NCBI GenBank assembly: GCA_938743325.2
Contig: OW568863.1
Coordinates: 744,001 to 808,000, forward strand
From: Pycnococcus provasolii
Taxonomy: Eukaryota > Chlorophyta > Pseudoscourfieldiophyceae > Pseudoscourfieldiales > Pycnococcaceae
DNA length: 64,000 bases
Direction: 5' to 3'
The position numbers and the translations under genes are program-made. Position 1 is the stretch's first letter. Each line of letters starts with the position of its first letter. Of this stretch, positions 27,951 to 37,745 are shown piece after piece. The notes under the pieces were generated by a model. The model searched no databases and was not told the DNA's origin. It saw only the letters and a program-made list of their open reading frames with translations.

Positions 27951-29120
27951 TCACGCCGAAGTTTCCACGAGACGGACATCCTGCGCAATCTCGATGAGAC
28001 CAGTGATGGCAATTCCGAGAAGCACGTACATGCCCGATCTCAAGCGCGGATCACTTCCCCTCGAGTTGTTCTGCGCGATGTTGTCCGCGGCAGTGGGAAG
28101 CATGTCGGTGAACACGATGTACAAGATGGACGCGCCGGCCCATCCGAGCAGCACGGGAAGCCATGCGGCGAGGTGCTTCGCGCCAACGTAGAAGAGCATC
28201 GCGCCGGGCACCTGTGGTAGATGCGTGATGATTGACCAGAAGACTCCCGCTGCGTTGGAAAAGCCGCTGCTGGTAAGCACGAGTGCGATGGCGAGTCCCT
28301 CGCACGCGTTGTGCAAGCCCATGCTGAAGGCTACACGCACACCCTGATGCCATCCACTGTCCGCCTTGAATGCGACGCCCATGGAGATGCCCTCCGCGCC
28401 GCTGTGGATGCACAGGCAGACGAGCAAGTACAGCATGCACTGCACTTGCCTGGTTTTACTTAGCTCTTTTCTTGGAGACGCCGGCACTGCCGCCTGTTGT
28501 TGTTTCTGCGGTGCCATGCCCGCGGCGTTAAGCGCCTTGACGATCTGCCTCGCAGCGTCGTCTTCGTCGTCGCCGTCGTCTTCGTCGTCGCCGTCTCCTG
28601 CGAAGAAGCGCTTGACGGCACTCATTGTGAAGACTCCAAAGAGTGCACCTATGAGCAGCGCCACCTTGTGACTTCCCGCGTTTCCGAGATATGGCAGAGT
28701 CGTACCTAGCGCGTTTCCGTTCGATCCATCCTCGAGCAGGTCGAACGCGGCGGCGAGCATCATGCCACACGCTATGGCGAGTCCCGGCCCTTCCCACTTG
28801 GCGTCGATTTTTGCAACGTACAGCGGCAGAGCGCCGAGACCTGCGAACAGCGCCATGGCGAGCACGACGGCGGTCATCGTTCCAAAGTCAACGTCACTGG
28901 AGTATGCGTCGTGTATTGCGGCGGCGGCGGCGGTGGTGGTGGAAGCAGAGGCGGACGCAGCGCTATACTTTGGTCCTTTCGTTGATGGTAGTATCGTATT
29001 TGGCATCATCGAGGTGGTGACAACTACGTAGTGGTTTTCGTCGTCGTCGTCGACATCACGGTCATTAGGAGTTGTCAGGATGAGTCGTCTTCCACCGTAG
29101 TATGTCATCATCGGACGCAA
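27951..29120 (-). CDS. ZIP-family metal transporter
   Basis: 389 aa ZRT/IRT-like protein, which brings Zn/Fe or related divalent metals into the cytosol. Typical membrane segments: TMTAVVLAMALFAGLGALPL, GLAIACGMMLAAAFDLLEDG, then the metal-site helices IHSGAEGISMGVAFK (HSxxEG) and GLHNACEGLAIALVL (HNxxEG), followed by a further His in SIITHLPQVPGAM. The loop between TM3 and TM4 is Asp/Glu-rich (DGDDEDDGDDEDD) where many ZIPs have a His-rich loop. The single HSGAEG/HNACEG pair is closest to the gufA/ZTP29-like subfamily. Targeting is uncertain. Confidence 0.88.
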   Translation of the reverse strand: MRPMMTYYGGRRLILTTPNDRDVDDDDENHYVVVTTSMMPNTILPSTKGPKYSAASASASTTTAAAAAIHDAYSSDVDFGTMTAVVLAMALFAGLGALPLYVAKIDAKWEGPGLAIACGMMLAAAFDLLEDGSNGNALGTTLPYLGNAGSHKVALLIGALFGVFTMSAVKRFFAGDGDDEDDGDDEDDAARQIVKALNAAGMAPQKQQQAAVPASPRKELSKTRQVQCMLYLLVCLCIHSGAEGISMGVAFKADSGWHQGVRVAFSMGLHNACEGLAIALVLTSSGFSNAAGVFWSIITHLPQVPGAMLFYVGAKHLAAWLPVLLGWAGASILYIVFTDMLPTAADNIAQNNSRGSDPRLRSGMYVLLGIAITGLIEIAQDVRLVETSA

Positions 29121-29853
29121 GATCCACTTTACTAATACTTAAGGCTGTAAGGAATAGTTGATGTGCTGTGCTGTGATGATCACCTGATGACTGAGTGAGC
29201 CTCCCTCCTCTGATGAGCCTCGTCAACTGACAGACTGCTCAAGGAGTGAAGTTGAAGTTGAAGTTCAGGAAGTGCGTGTTACCTACCTGTTACTTGTTCA
29301 CTGAAGTGGTGAAAGCTTATTTTCTAAAAGGGTAAGCTTATAAAAAGAGCTTAAGCGGCCGCAGATGACAAACGAAACGACTGTGGCAGATGACAAATAA
29401 TGGCGGATCCAGACGACGACGACGATGATGATGATGGTGATGATGGGGCCCGCCCACTTCGACTACAGTAATAAGGGTGAAAGGGAATCATTTTTTTTTT
29501 ATAAAAGAGCGCGGCCGAGGTACCGATTAGGAAGTAATGTGGCACGAAAAGAGGTTGCCCATAGTCCCTCCAAAAGAAGGCCAAAGTAGCGCGCTAAAGC
29601 AAGTGGCAACTGGCATTACCAAATAAGATACCTTCACCAAATACTGTAGTTATTGATTGGTATTGATATACTTTACCACGACCGGCAACCAGGTCGCGCA
29701 ACCGGCATGAGTGATTGATACCACCCTGTAGCACCGACCTAGAGGTAAAAACAACACAGGTCGCTGCCATGGAAACGGGAACCCACCAGTACAGGAAACC
29801 CGAAGAATTCGGCAGCCATTTTGGCCTCCCTCCCATCCGGCATCCGCCATAGG
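29121..29853. other. Intergenic region
   Basis: About 730 bp between divergent genes. It contains a GATGATG/GACGACG microsatellite near 29412-29442 and a variant of the GCGCCGACC word near 29728. No gene is supported. The frame open from 29821 starts with TTG and is only the upstream extension of the next gene. Confidence 0.5.
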
Positions 29854-30891
29854 ATGCTGATGCTGACGACGACGACGATGCTGATGCGTTCTCGTAGAAT
29901 ACCCTTAAGACTCCCTTTATTAGAAAGCCTTCTTCAGCAGCAGCAGCTTGATTTCTTTTCATGTTCTTCTTTTAGTAATAGAGGTCGTGCCAGGTTTGTT
30001 TCCTATGCGACTATGATGATGAACACACCACAACATCCACATGGTTCTGCTCATCATGCTCATCGTGCTCATCGTGCTCATCAGCAGCTCATTTTAAGAA
30101 GAGGTTTTGCGGTGGGAAAGAGTGAGGAGGAAGGTAAGTTTAAGAAGATCAACTCTGACAACAAGAAGCAGCATCAAGAAAATGCAACAAGCCATAATTC
30201 AGCCACTGAGCAGCAGCACTGGATGCCAACGCGTTGGCGTACGTGGCTCGACGATAAGGCACGCGACGCGTGGCTAGACGGTGTCGCGGCAAGAGCGTCG
30301 AACGCAAACGACTTACGACTACAAGGAAGGGGGGACATGCTCAGAGAAGCGGCAAGCAAACAGTTTGATGAGCTCTTCAAAAAGCACGCCAGCAAATACA
30401 ACCTCAACGTGCCGGGACCGGAGAGAACACACGTGCAAGCAGCGTGCATGGCAATCGCGACAACCAACGTGCTCAAGCCGTGGGTCGGAGAGGCGGAGGC
30501 TCATCGGCTCGCCTCCGAGCACGTCGGTCGCAACGCAGTCGAGGAAGCTGTGTGGGGCGGCATGCTCGCGACTGCGTACTTCTTGAGCCCAAGCAAGCGC
30601 AGGTTTCTGAAGACACGCGCGAGGCTGTTCGCACTTGACCACGGAAGTGTGCTCGACGCGAACGTCAAGCACGACGACGACGAGGGTACGGTGAGCATTC
30701 ACGTGACGAGGTGCGTTTTGAAGGACATCATGCAAGGAGACGACCAGCTGCTGACAAGTTTCTGCTGCGGTGCGGAGGCGTCGCGATTTCACAATGCTTC
30801 TTTTGTGAATCGGTTTGTGAAGACGGAGCACAGAGTCAGTGACGAAAACGGCGGCGGCGGCGGCTGTCACCTGAGCTGGCGCTTGTTGTAA
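29854..30891 (+). CDS. ATC-hydrolase-like protein with mitochondrial-type leader
   Basis: 345 aa from the first ATG. The C-terminal ~200 residues resemble the L-2-amino-thiazoline-4-carboxylic acid hydrolase family: a helical first part with KYNLNVPGPERTHVQA, and an end with VTRCVLKDIMQGDDQLLTSF, CCGAEASRF and a final Cys in GGCHLSWRL, matching the family's C...E.....FC..D......C.F layout. These proteins are mostly uncharacterised; one bacterial member hydrolyses a cyclic cysteine precursor. The Arg/Leu/Ser-rich N-terminus with RRGFAVGKSEEE suggests a mitochondrial presequence. Microsatellite-like CATCATGCTCATCGTG repeats encode HAHRAHRAH. Family level only. Confidence 0.5.
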   Translation: MLMLTTTTMLMRSRRIPLRLPLLESLLQQQQLDFFSCSSFSNRGRARFVSYATMMMNTPQHPHGSAHHAHRAHRAHQQLILRRGFAVGKSEEEGKFKKINSDNKKQHQENATSHNSATEQQHWMPTRWRTWLDDKARDAWLDGVAARASNANDLRLQGRGDMLREAASKQFDELFKKHASKYNLNVPGPERTHVQAACMAIATTNVLKPWVGEAEAHRLASEHVGRNAVEEAVWGGMLATAYFLSPSKRRFLKTRARLFALDHGSVLDANVKHDDDEGTVSIHVTRCVLKDIMQGDDQLLTSFCCGAEASRFHNASFVNRFVKTEHRVSDENGGGGGCHLSWRLL

Positions 30892-32094
30892 CACTACACA
30901 TTGTACCCTTTGACTTGCTCACAGCACCTTGACGATGAACGTGAGCGGAGCGTGACAAGTGTATTCAGCCTGGAATTTCTTGGTGTCGGTGGACTTTGAC
31001 GACGGTCTTTCTCAAGACAGGTTTTTGTTCATGAGTGCTTCTGTGGGTCAGACCAAACCACCCACCCTGAGGCCTGAGCTGATTACATAGAACTAGCTGA
31101 ACGTCGGACTTATTCTTACTTCGTATCCCCTACCTCATTTTACAGGTTGCCGTCGGCCAACTTCCGACACGTGAAGAATACTCGCGAGAAGAGAAGAAGA
31201 TTCGCATCCCTCGTGCTCTCCAGCACCTCTCATTGCCAGCATGTGCGGACCTGAAGAGTTGGTTCACACACATTTCCCTTGTGAGAGCTGATGAGAGCTG
31301 ATTGTTGGTAAGTTAGAATTTTGTTGAAATGGCGAGGTTGTGCGCCTTTTAGTAGTATCCCCTACTACTATCTTAGACTAACGAAGGAACGAAGTCGGCC
31401 TTACACAATGTAAATCCGCGTGTGTTTTTGTGCACTTTACTTCCCAAAAACGGGCGTGAAAAACTACTGGGGGTGTGAAAAACTCCTCGAAAAAACGACG
31501 AGAATTTCCCCGGAATTTTACATTTGATCATCAACCTTGTTAGGGTAGGAATCTGCGAGTGCGGCCAACAAACGCAAAAGCGAAAGAGCAAAAGCAAAAG
31601 CCACCTAAAAAACGATGAAGAAGACGAAGAGACTAAGGTTAAAAGACGAGCGACAAGACGCACGCTTGCCACCGCCAACGACACCTCAAGCCAAGTAGCC
31701 AACCAACAAGTTCGTGGCGGCCGCGGCTTCTTCCAATTCTCTTCGGGCCCAAAAAGACTCCCTGGAAACCAAAACCAAAGAGCCTGGACGAATATTAACT
31801 ATCGACCGTAGGTTTGCCGCCACCCACCCCCAAGGCTTTTCATATCAACCCCAGATGTTAAAGGAGTTGGCCTTGTGTGGTTGGTTGGTTAACCGGTGTG
31901 CTGGAAAAGGGAACCGGGAAAGGGTCCCCTCCCCCTCCCCTGGGAAAACGCAGGCGGGCTCCCAGGGGAGGCCGCCGCCGCCCCCTGTGCTCCCCCCGTG
32001 AGTGAGAACTGACATCCACGGTAGGAATCCACCCGATTACAACACACCGCTCAATCATTATCATTCTTTCCCACTAGTGTAGAAGTGCTCTAGT
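30892..32094. other. Long intergenic region
   Basis: 1.2 kb without an identified gene. An open stretch at 31147-31313, preceded by an acceptor-like TTTTACAG, reads QVAVGQLPTREEYSREEKK and onward to a stop; it could be an orphan terminal exon or chance. Frames near 31524-31811 and 31714-32001 have weak coding character. The last part is the upstream region of eEF3. Confidence 0.4.
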
Positions 32095-35000
32095 ATGGCG
32101 ATTGCTGACCTCGTTACGTACGTGTGATGTCTCTTGCTCTGTGATTCTTTGTCTTTTGCGTTTGGGTTTGGTGTTTCATTGATTGCCTTTGGTGTGCTCC
32201 TGTCCTGTCGTGAGATGTTTGAAACATCTTTGTGTGTAGGCTCTGCCCCTTTTTTTGGCATTGGAAATTGGATTGTTTTGTTGCTTTTTTTTGTTTTTTG
32301 CTTCTTTTGTCTTTGTTTCAAGGAGGTCGATCTCTAGGCGTTTTTTCTTTTGCACTGGTGCGGTGCTCCAAGCTTGATGTTTGATTTTGCTAACATTTCC
32401 TTTTCCTTTTTTTCTACACACTTCTATATATGACGATGATTGATTGCAGTGCACTCGCCGACGCGACGGACAGCCGCGCGGATGCCGCGGCGGCGCTCGG
32501 AGATGCCGTGGCGTCGGGACCCGCAATGGGACCGGCGGAGGCGATTCCCGGACTCCTCGCCGCCATGAACGACAAGGACAAGTCGAGTGACAAGCGACTG
32601 AGCGGTGTTGCGGGCGTCAAGGCGCTCCTCGAAAAGGCTGCCGTGCGATCGCAGCCGTTCCTCCACACCGAGGTGCTCCCGTTGCTCCTCACGCTCTGCA
32701 GCGACAAGTCGAAGGATGTGCAGGCTGCCGCCGCCGACTGCCTGGAGACGTACTCCAAGGTTATCAACCCGTACTCCGTTCGGGTCCTGCTCCCGCACAT
32801 CTACAAGGGATTCGGAATCAAGGAGAAGTGGACAACGCGCGTTGCCGCGCTCAACTTCCTCGCGCAGCTCACGGAGACGGCGCCCTCGGAGCTTTCCGTC
32901 TGCCTTCCCGACATCGTGCCGCTCATCTCTGAGCCGATGACGGACAGCAAGAAGGAGACGAAGCAGGCGGGACACGACGCTTTCTGCAAGGTTTGCAAGA
33001 TTGTCGGAAACCGCGACATTACGCCGTTCGTCGAGGTGCTTGCCGATACGATCGCCAAGCCGGAGAACACGCCGGACTGCGTGCACAAGCTCGGAGCCAC
33101 GACGTTCGTGCAGCAGGTGGAGGCGCCCACGCTCGCCATCATGACGCCGCTGCTCGCCAAGGGCCTCGCCCACCAGCAGGCGGTTGCCATCAAGCGCCTC
33201 GCGTGCAAGATCACGGACAACATGTGTAAGCTCGTCGAGGACGCGCAGGATGCCTTCCTCTTCATCCCCAAGCTGCTTCCGGGCGTGCAGAAGGTGTTCG
33301 ACGAGGTTCCCGACCCGGAGTGCCGGCAGGTTGCCGGCAAGGCGCTCGAGGTGCTCAACCACCTCGTCAAGGAGAGCGAGGCTCTCGGACAGAAGAAGGA
33401 GGCGGATGCCCTCACGGTGATGCAGTCGAAGGCACCCAAGGCGTTCGAAAAGGCTGCGCCCGTCGCGGAATTCTGCGCCGCGATGTGCTCGCAGCTCTCC
33501 TTCATGCGATGCTACATCCCCTCCGAGTGGACGGAGACGATCTCGCCGTTCCTGGCGGGTGTCTCGTCCGATGCCGAGATCTCCACGATGGCCAACGAGA
33601 CGCTCGAGCAGTGTAAGAAGGCCACCGCCGTCAAGCGCCCCGACGAGGTGGAGAGCGAGGATGGCGTCGAGCTGTGCAACTGCCAGTTCAAGCTCGCGTA
33701 CGGCGGCCTCATCCTGCTGAACAACGCGCAGCTCAAGCTCATGAAGGGCAAGCGCTACGGCCTCTGCGGACCTAACGGATGCGGCAAGTCTACGCTCATG
33801 AAGGCGATTGCCAACGGCCAGCTCGAGGGATTCCCCTCGCCCGAGGAGCTCAAGACTGTTTACGTCGAGCACGACATCCAGGGCGTGGCTGAGGACACGC
33901 CCGTCGTCGACTTTGCGCACATGGTGTGCAGTGAAACGAAGTCCCGCGAGGATGTCGAGAAGGTGCTTACGAGCGTCGGCTTCAACGACGAGCGCCGCGG
34001 CATGCCCATCGCCAGTCTTTCTGGTGGCTGGAAGATGAAATTGGCGCTCGTGCGCGCCATTCTCATGGATGCCAAGATCTTCCTGCTCGACGAGCCCACG
34101 AACCACCTCGACGTGACGAACGTCCAGTGGCTCGTCGACTTCCTCAACGGCTCGTCGTCAACGTCGCTCATCGTGTCGCACGACTCGGGATTCCTCGACA
34201 ACGTTTGCACGCACATCATCCACTACGAGCAGCGCAAGCTCAAGACGTACCGCGGCAACCTGAGCGAGTTCGTCAAGAAGGTGCCCGAGGCGCAGTCGTA
34301 CTACAGCTTCGAGGCGGCAGCCTTCACCTTCCACTTCCCGGAGCCGGGTTACCTGGAGGGCGTGAAGAACAAGGACAAGGCGATCATGAAAATGTCCCAA
34401 GTCGACTTCACGTACCCGGGCACCGAGCGCCAGATCTTGGGCGGATGCTCGCTGCAGGTTTCGATGGCGTCGCGCGTTGCCTGCGTGGGACCTAACGGAG
34501 CTGGTAAGTCGACGCTCATCAAGCTGCTGACTGGCGAGGTGAAGGCTACGATTGGAACGGTGTGGAAGCACCCCAACCTGCGCATTGCGTACGTCGCGCA
34601 GCACGCGTTCCACCACGTTGAGCAGCACGTTGACAAGACGCCCAACGAGTACATTCAGTGGCGCTTCGCGGGTGGCGAAGACAAGGAGAATCAGACGAAG
34701 GTGGACAGGCAGCTGTCAGCGGAGGAGGAGAAAAAGATGAAGGAGAAGCTCGTCATTGACGGCCAGAAGCGCGAGATTGAGAAGCTGAAGGGACGCCGCA
34801 AGCACAAGAACACATATGAGTACGAGGTGAAATTCGTCGGCCTCGAGGACGACAAGAACATCTACATGATCCGTGACGATCTCGAGGATCTCGGCTTCGA
34901 GAAGATGGTTGCGCGCGTCGACGAGGAGGAGGCTGCGCGCATGGGAATGGTTTCGCGCCCGCTGACGAAGGCGAACATAGAGCAGCACCTTGCTGACGTC

Positions 35001-35579
35001 GGTCTGGATGCCGAGTTCGCGACACACAGCAGGATTCGCGGCTTGTCGGGCGGCCAGAAGGTTAAGGTTGTGATTGGCGCCGCCATGTGGAACCAGCCTC
35101 ACATCCTTGTCATGGACGAGCCCACCAACTACCTCGATCGCGACTCGCTCGGCGCCCTCGCGTCGGCAATCAAGGAGTACGGTGGTGGCGTCGTCATTAT
35201 CTCGCACAATGCTGAATTCTGCAAGACCATGTGCCAGGAGGAGTGGTCCGTTCCCGGAGATGGCATCGTGCACATCACGGGCAACCAGTACAAGCAGGAG
35301 AAGCTCAAGGAGCAGGTCATCCAGGACGAAGTGACTGATGCCTTAGGCAATACGATTAAGGTATGATTTTTTTTTGGCTCTAACGAACCAATCCGTGGCG
35401 CAATTCATAACAATAACTAACAACATAACTTTAATCAATTATCACAGGTGAAAGCGCCGAAAAAGAAGCTCAGCCGCAAGGAATTGAAGGCGAAGATCAA
35501 GGAGCGCAAGGCTAAGCTCGATCGTGGCGACGAAGTGTCGTCAGATCCTGATGGCCTTTACGCCGAACATGGTTGCTAA
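32095..35579 (+). CDS. eEF3: Translation elongation factor 3 (eEF3), three exons
   Basis: eEF3 ATPase, which helps release E-site tRNA. Best known from fungi, it is also found in several algae and protists. Exons are 32095-32117, 32450-35360 and 35448-35579, giving 1021 aa, close to yeast eEF3. The tiny first exon (MAIADLVT) joins in phase to ALADATDSRAD. HEAT repeats occupy ~1-310. ABC1 has Walker A GPNGCGKST, signature LSGGWKMK and Walker B ILMDAKIFLLDEPTNHLD. ABC2 has Walker A GPNGAGKST, a chromodomain-like insert (KNTYEYEVKFVGLEDDKNIY), signature LSGGQKVKV and MDEPTNYLD. The third exon adds the Lys-rich tail KAPKKKLSRKELKAKIKERK, as in other eEF3s. Without splicing the frame would stop just after intron 2 begins and lose the tail. 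Confidence 0.93.
32118..32449 (+). other. eEF3 intron 1 (GT-AG, 332 bp)
   Basis: Donor AC|GTACGT, acceptor GATTGCAG|TGC. It is markedly T-rich compared with flanking DNA. Splicing restores the frame from the ATG at 32095 (Kozak-like AGTATGGC). Confidence 0.85.
35361..35447 (+). other. eEF3 intron 2 (GT-AG, 87 bp)
   Basis: Donor AAG|GTATGA, acceptor TCACAG|GTG, with a good branch-site word (AATAACTAACAAC). It is phase 0 and opens the frame to the Lys-rich C-terminal exon. Confidence 0.88.
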
Positions 35580-35871
35580 ATTGAAGGGAGGGGTGTGTGA
35601 AAAAGAGTAAGTAGAATCGTGATTGTTTTCGTTTTACATTTGCAAGCGGCGCACCCTAGCGCTCGCCAGGAGGACCCGGAGAATGCGATGCTTTTTGATG
35701 CTCTGGGCGTGGTGGTGGTGGTAGTGGTGGTGAATCATCATCTCGTGGTGGACGACGACGACTCGGCGAAGAACATGGAGAAACATAGGGTAAGGAGGTG
35801 ATATCGAAGCTTACTGTGTAAAAAAAATCTGTTGTCGACTCCAAAAAAATAGATCAGATTCGAACCCGGGC

Positions 35872-35877
35872 AAAAAA
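35872..35877 (-). terminator. Pol III T-run terminator of the 5S gene
   Basis: TTTTTT on the minus strand, two bases after the 3' end of the 5S rRNA gene. Confidence 0.8.
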
Positions 35878-35879
35878 GA

Positions 35880-35999
35880 ACCGCACGTCACCGGGAGTTC
35901 CATTCTGATTCCTCAAGAAAGTACTATTCCGGCCCATTCTTGCTTAGCTTCCGAGTGCTGATGGGATCGGGCGTATTCAAGAAGGTATGAACGTGCGAT
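35880..35999 (-). rRNA. 5S rRNA: 5S ribosomal RNA
   Basis: A 120-nt 5S rRNA on the minus strand. The first nine bases (ATCGCACGT) pair fully (with one T-G) with the last nine (ACGTGCGGT), forming helix I. The interior matches 5S landmarks: GATCCCATCAGCACTC after the loop A region, an internal control-like AAGCTAAGCAAGAATGGGC, and AATAGTAC. A T6 pol III terminator follows. It is a single copy between eEF3 and the next gene, not in an rDNA or 5S array within this window. Confidence 0.92.
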
Positions 36000-36135
36000 G
36001 ATCGATACTGTGGTCAAGACAGCATATGTACTGCACAAGTCAAAATGCGTCGACCTCCCCGCCCCCCCCTGTCCCCTCCTCCTCAAACATCAAACCACAA
36101 TCACCTTTTTCGCCGAAGCAGATCAAGGAATAATA

Positions 36136-37551
36136 ATGGCGTCGCGCCAACAAGAACAACAACATAATAATCATGGCTCGCTGTGCCTGTCTCTGATGCT
36201 TTCGCACCCTGCTTGTCTAGCGGCGGCTGGCTGCGGTGCCAAGTGCGTGGCGGCGGCGATGGCGACGTGCCGCGAGGCACGCGACGCGGCGCGCGCCGCA
36301 CATGATCTGCAAAGGCGTGCGATGGAAGCACGCGTGCACAACCACGGGACGATCCGATCGTTACAGGATCAGGAGTTGCTGGAAGAACGACACTGGTGTC
36401 CAACAAAAGGCGTATTCGTTGGTGGGCGGGATCCGACGATACAATTGGGAGCGTGCGAAATGGTGGCGCTCATGTCAGTGGATGCGAAGAATAATGAAAA
36501 ACGCGTGCTCTTCACAATAACGCTTGGATGTCACGATGCGTGTCCCGGAGCCTTTTGTGAATGCACAAGTAATAGCTTTGCTGTGCGCGCTCTCGTCCAT
36601 CTGACCGGCATGTGGCAGTGGGTTCCCGTGCTGACGGTCTTCAACATCGTCAGGAAGAGAGTTGGGACCCCAGCGGATCCCGCAACACCGAGAGTCACAT
36701 ATGAGGCGATTGCCGTCGCTTCTACCGGTGTCGAACGCGAGCTCAACGATGCGCTCGATCTTGATGATGGAGAACTCGGGTTCGTGGTGCGCGCGCTCAT
36801 CCAGAAGTCAAATGTGCATCACTACAAAGGCACGAATCCGTGGTCGTACCTCAAATCAGTGCATGCATGGAACAAGTACCGCGTGCAGATGCCGCCCGCT
36901 GCTTCGGCTCGTTGGACGTTCTGTTGGAACCTTTCCTCGACCGACGACGTTGCAGAGACTGGTAGTATCGATCCACCACCACGTTCGCTGGACGCGCTCG
37001 ACGACGACATGGCGCGCTGCTTCCCCCGCGGATGGACTTGTGCTGCGCCTGACGACGACTTGCCCGAGCAAGGTCGGTGCAAGAAGATCGTGACATACAT
37101 CGACTGTTATGGTAGCTTTTTCCACTCGCTCAGAAGAGACAGCACTTCTCCCCGCTTGAAATTCGAAGATAATTTCTCGAACCATGACACGTCTCCACGC
37201 CACATGGTGCTTGCAGTGGAGGACCTCTTCATCGGCGATGGACCACTGGCAGTCGCCAACAGCGAAGAGCCTGACGAAATGCGCATATTCACAACGCCGG
37301 ATTTCGACGAGCTTGTCGCCGGATGGAATCGGGAGCCACCGGCTGAATTTGAAAGCTTCGAATTGCTCGAGGCGTGGCGTGATGACATCATCGATACTCG
37401 CACGGTTTGCGCATGGGCCATGGTATCCCGCCTGGAAGCCTATCGAGGTGACGACGACGACGACGACGACGACTACTACACCGACGAGGAGGAGGGTCCT
37501 GACTACGATGGTGTTTGGTTACCACGCGATGACGGCCGATTCAATTACTAA
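36136..37551 (+). CDS. Uncharacterised acidic-tailed protein
   Basis: 471 aa from the Met at 36136. An earlier Met at 35998 overlaps the 5S gene and is rejected. I do not recognise the family. Residues ~30-60 are Ala/Cys-rich (CLAAAGCGAKCVAAAMATCR). The middle has several conserved-looking Trp/His/Cys positions (TLGCHDACPGAFCECTS, NPWSYLKSVHAWNKYRVQ). The end is strongly acidic (GDDDDDDDDYYTDEEEGPDY) from a GAC-type microsatellite. There is no signal peptide and no membrane helix beyond the weak N-terminal patch. The frame is long and GC3-rich, so it is very likely a real gene. Confidence 0.7.
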   Translation: MASRQQEQQHNNHGSLCLSLMLSHPACLAAAGCGAKCVAAAMATCREARDAARAAHDLQRRAMEARVHNHGTIRSLQDQELLEERHWCPTKGVFVGGRDPTIQLGACEMVALMSVDAKNNEKRVLFTITLGCHDACPGAFCECTSNSFAVRALVHLTGMWQWVPVLTVFNIVRKRVGTPADPATPRVTYEAIAVASTGVERELNDALDLDDGELGFVVRALIQKSNVHHYKGTNPWSYLKSVHAWNKYRVQMPPAASARWTFCWNLSSTDDVAETGSIDPPPRSLDALDDDMARCFPRGWTCAAPDDDLPEQGRCKKIVTYIDCYGSFFHSLRRDSTSPRLKFEDNFSNHDTSPRHMVLAVEDLFIGDGPLAVANSEEPDEMRIFTTPDFDELVAGWNREPPAEFESFELLEAWRDDIIDTRTVCAWAMVSRLEAYRGDDDDDDDDYYTDEEEGPDYDGVWLPRDDGRFNY

Positions 37552-37745
37552 GTACTGTAGTTTCAAATCAGTTAAATACGTTGTAGTATTCTCAAGTACA
37601 CCTCATCTCTCTTCAATCCCACTGATTTCAATTTGCCCGAGCGGATCCCAAAAACCAATCTTCGCGTTCGGGGTTTTGTCCGCCGCCCGTCGTCGCAAAA
37701 ATCACAAATCAGAACAGGCTCTCAAGCAAGAAGAATCCATCAATC

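Noticed and set aside
31524-32001. Two overlapping small frames in the long intergenic region
   Set aside because: Low-quality Lys/Arg/Gln composition, no start context, no family; probably chance.
32424-34106. 560-codon minus-strand open frame
   Set aside because: It is exactly antisense to eEF3 and its content (His/Leu/Arg-rich) is the usual shadow of a GC3-rich gene.
35850-35875. GGGTTCGAATC on the minus strand, T-loop-like
   Set aside because: No acceptor or anticodon arms; it is just trailing sequence after the 5S terminator.
35998-36135. Upstream Met for the uncharacterised protein
   Set aside because: It overlaps the first bases of the 5S rRNA gene; the next Met at 36136 is in better context.
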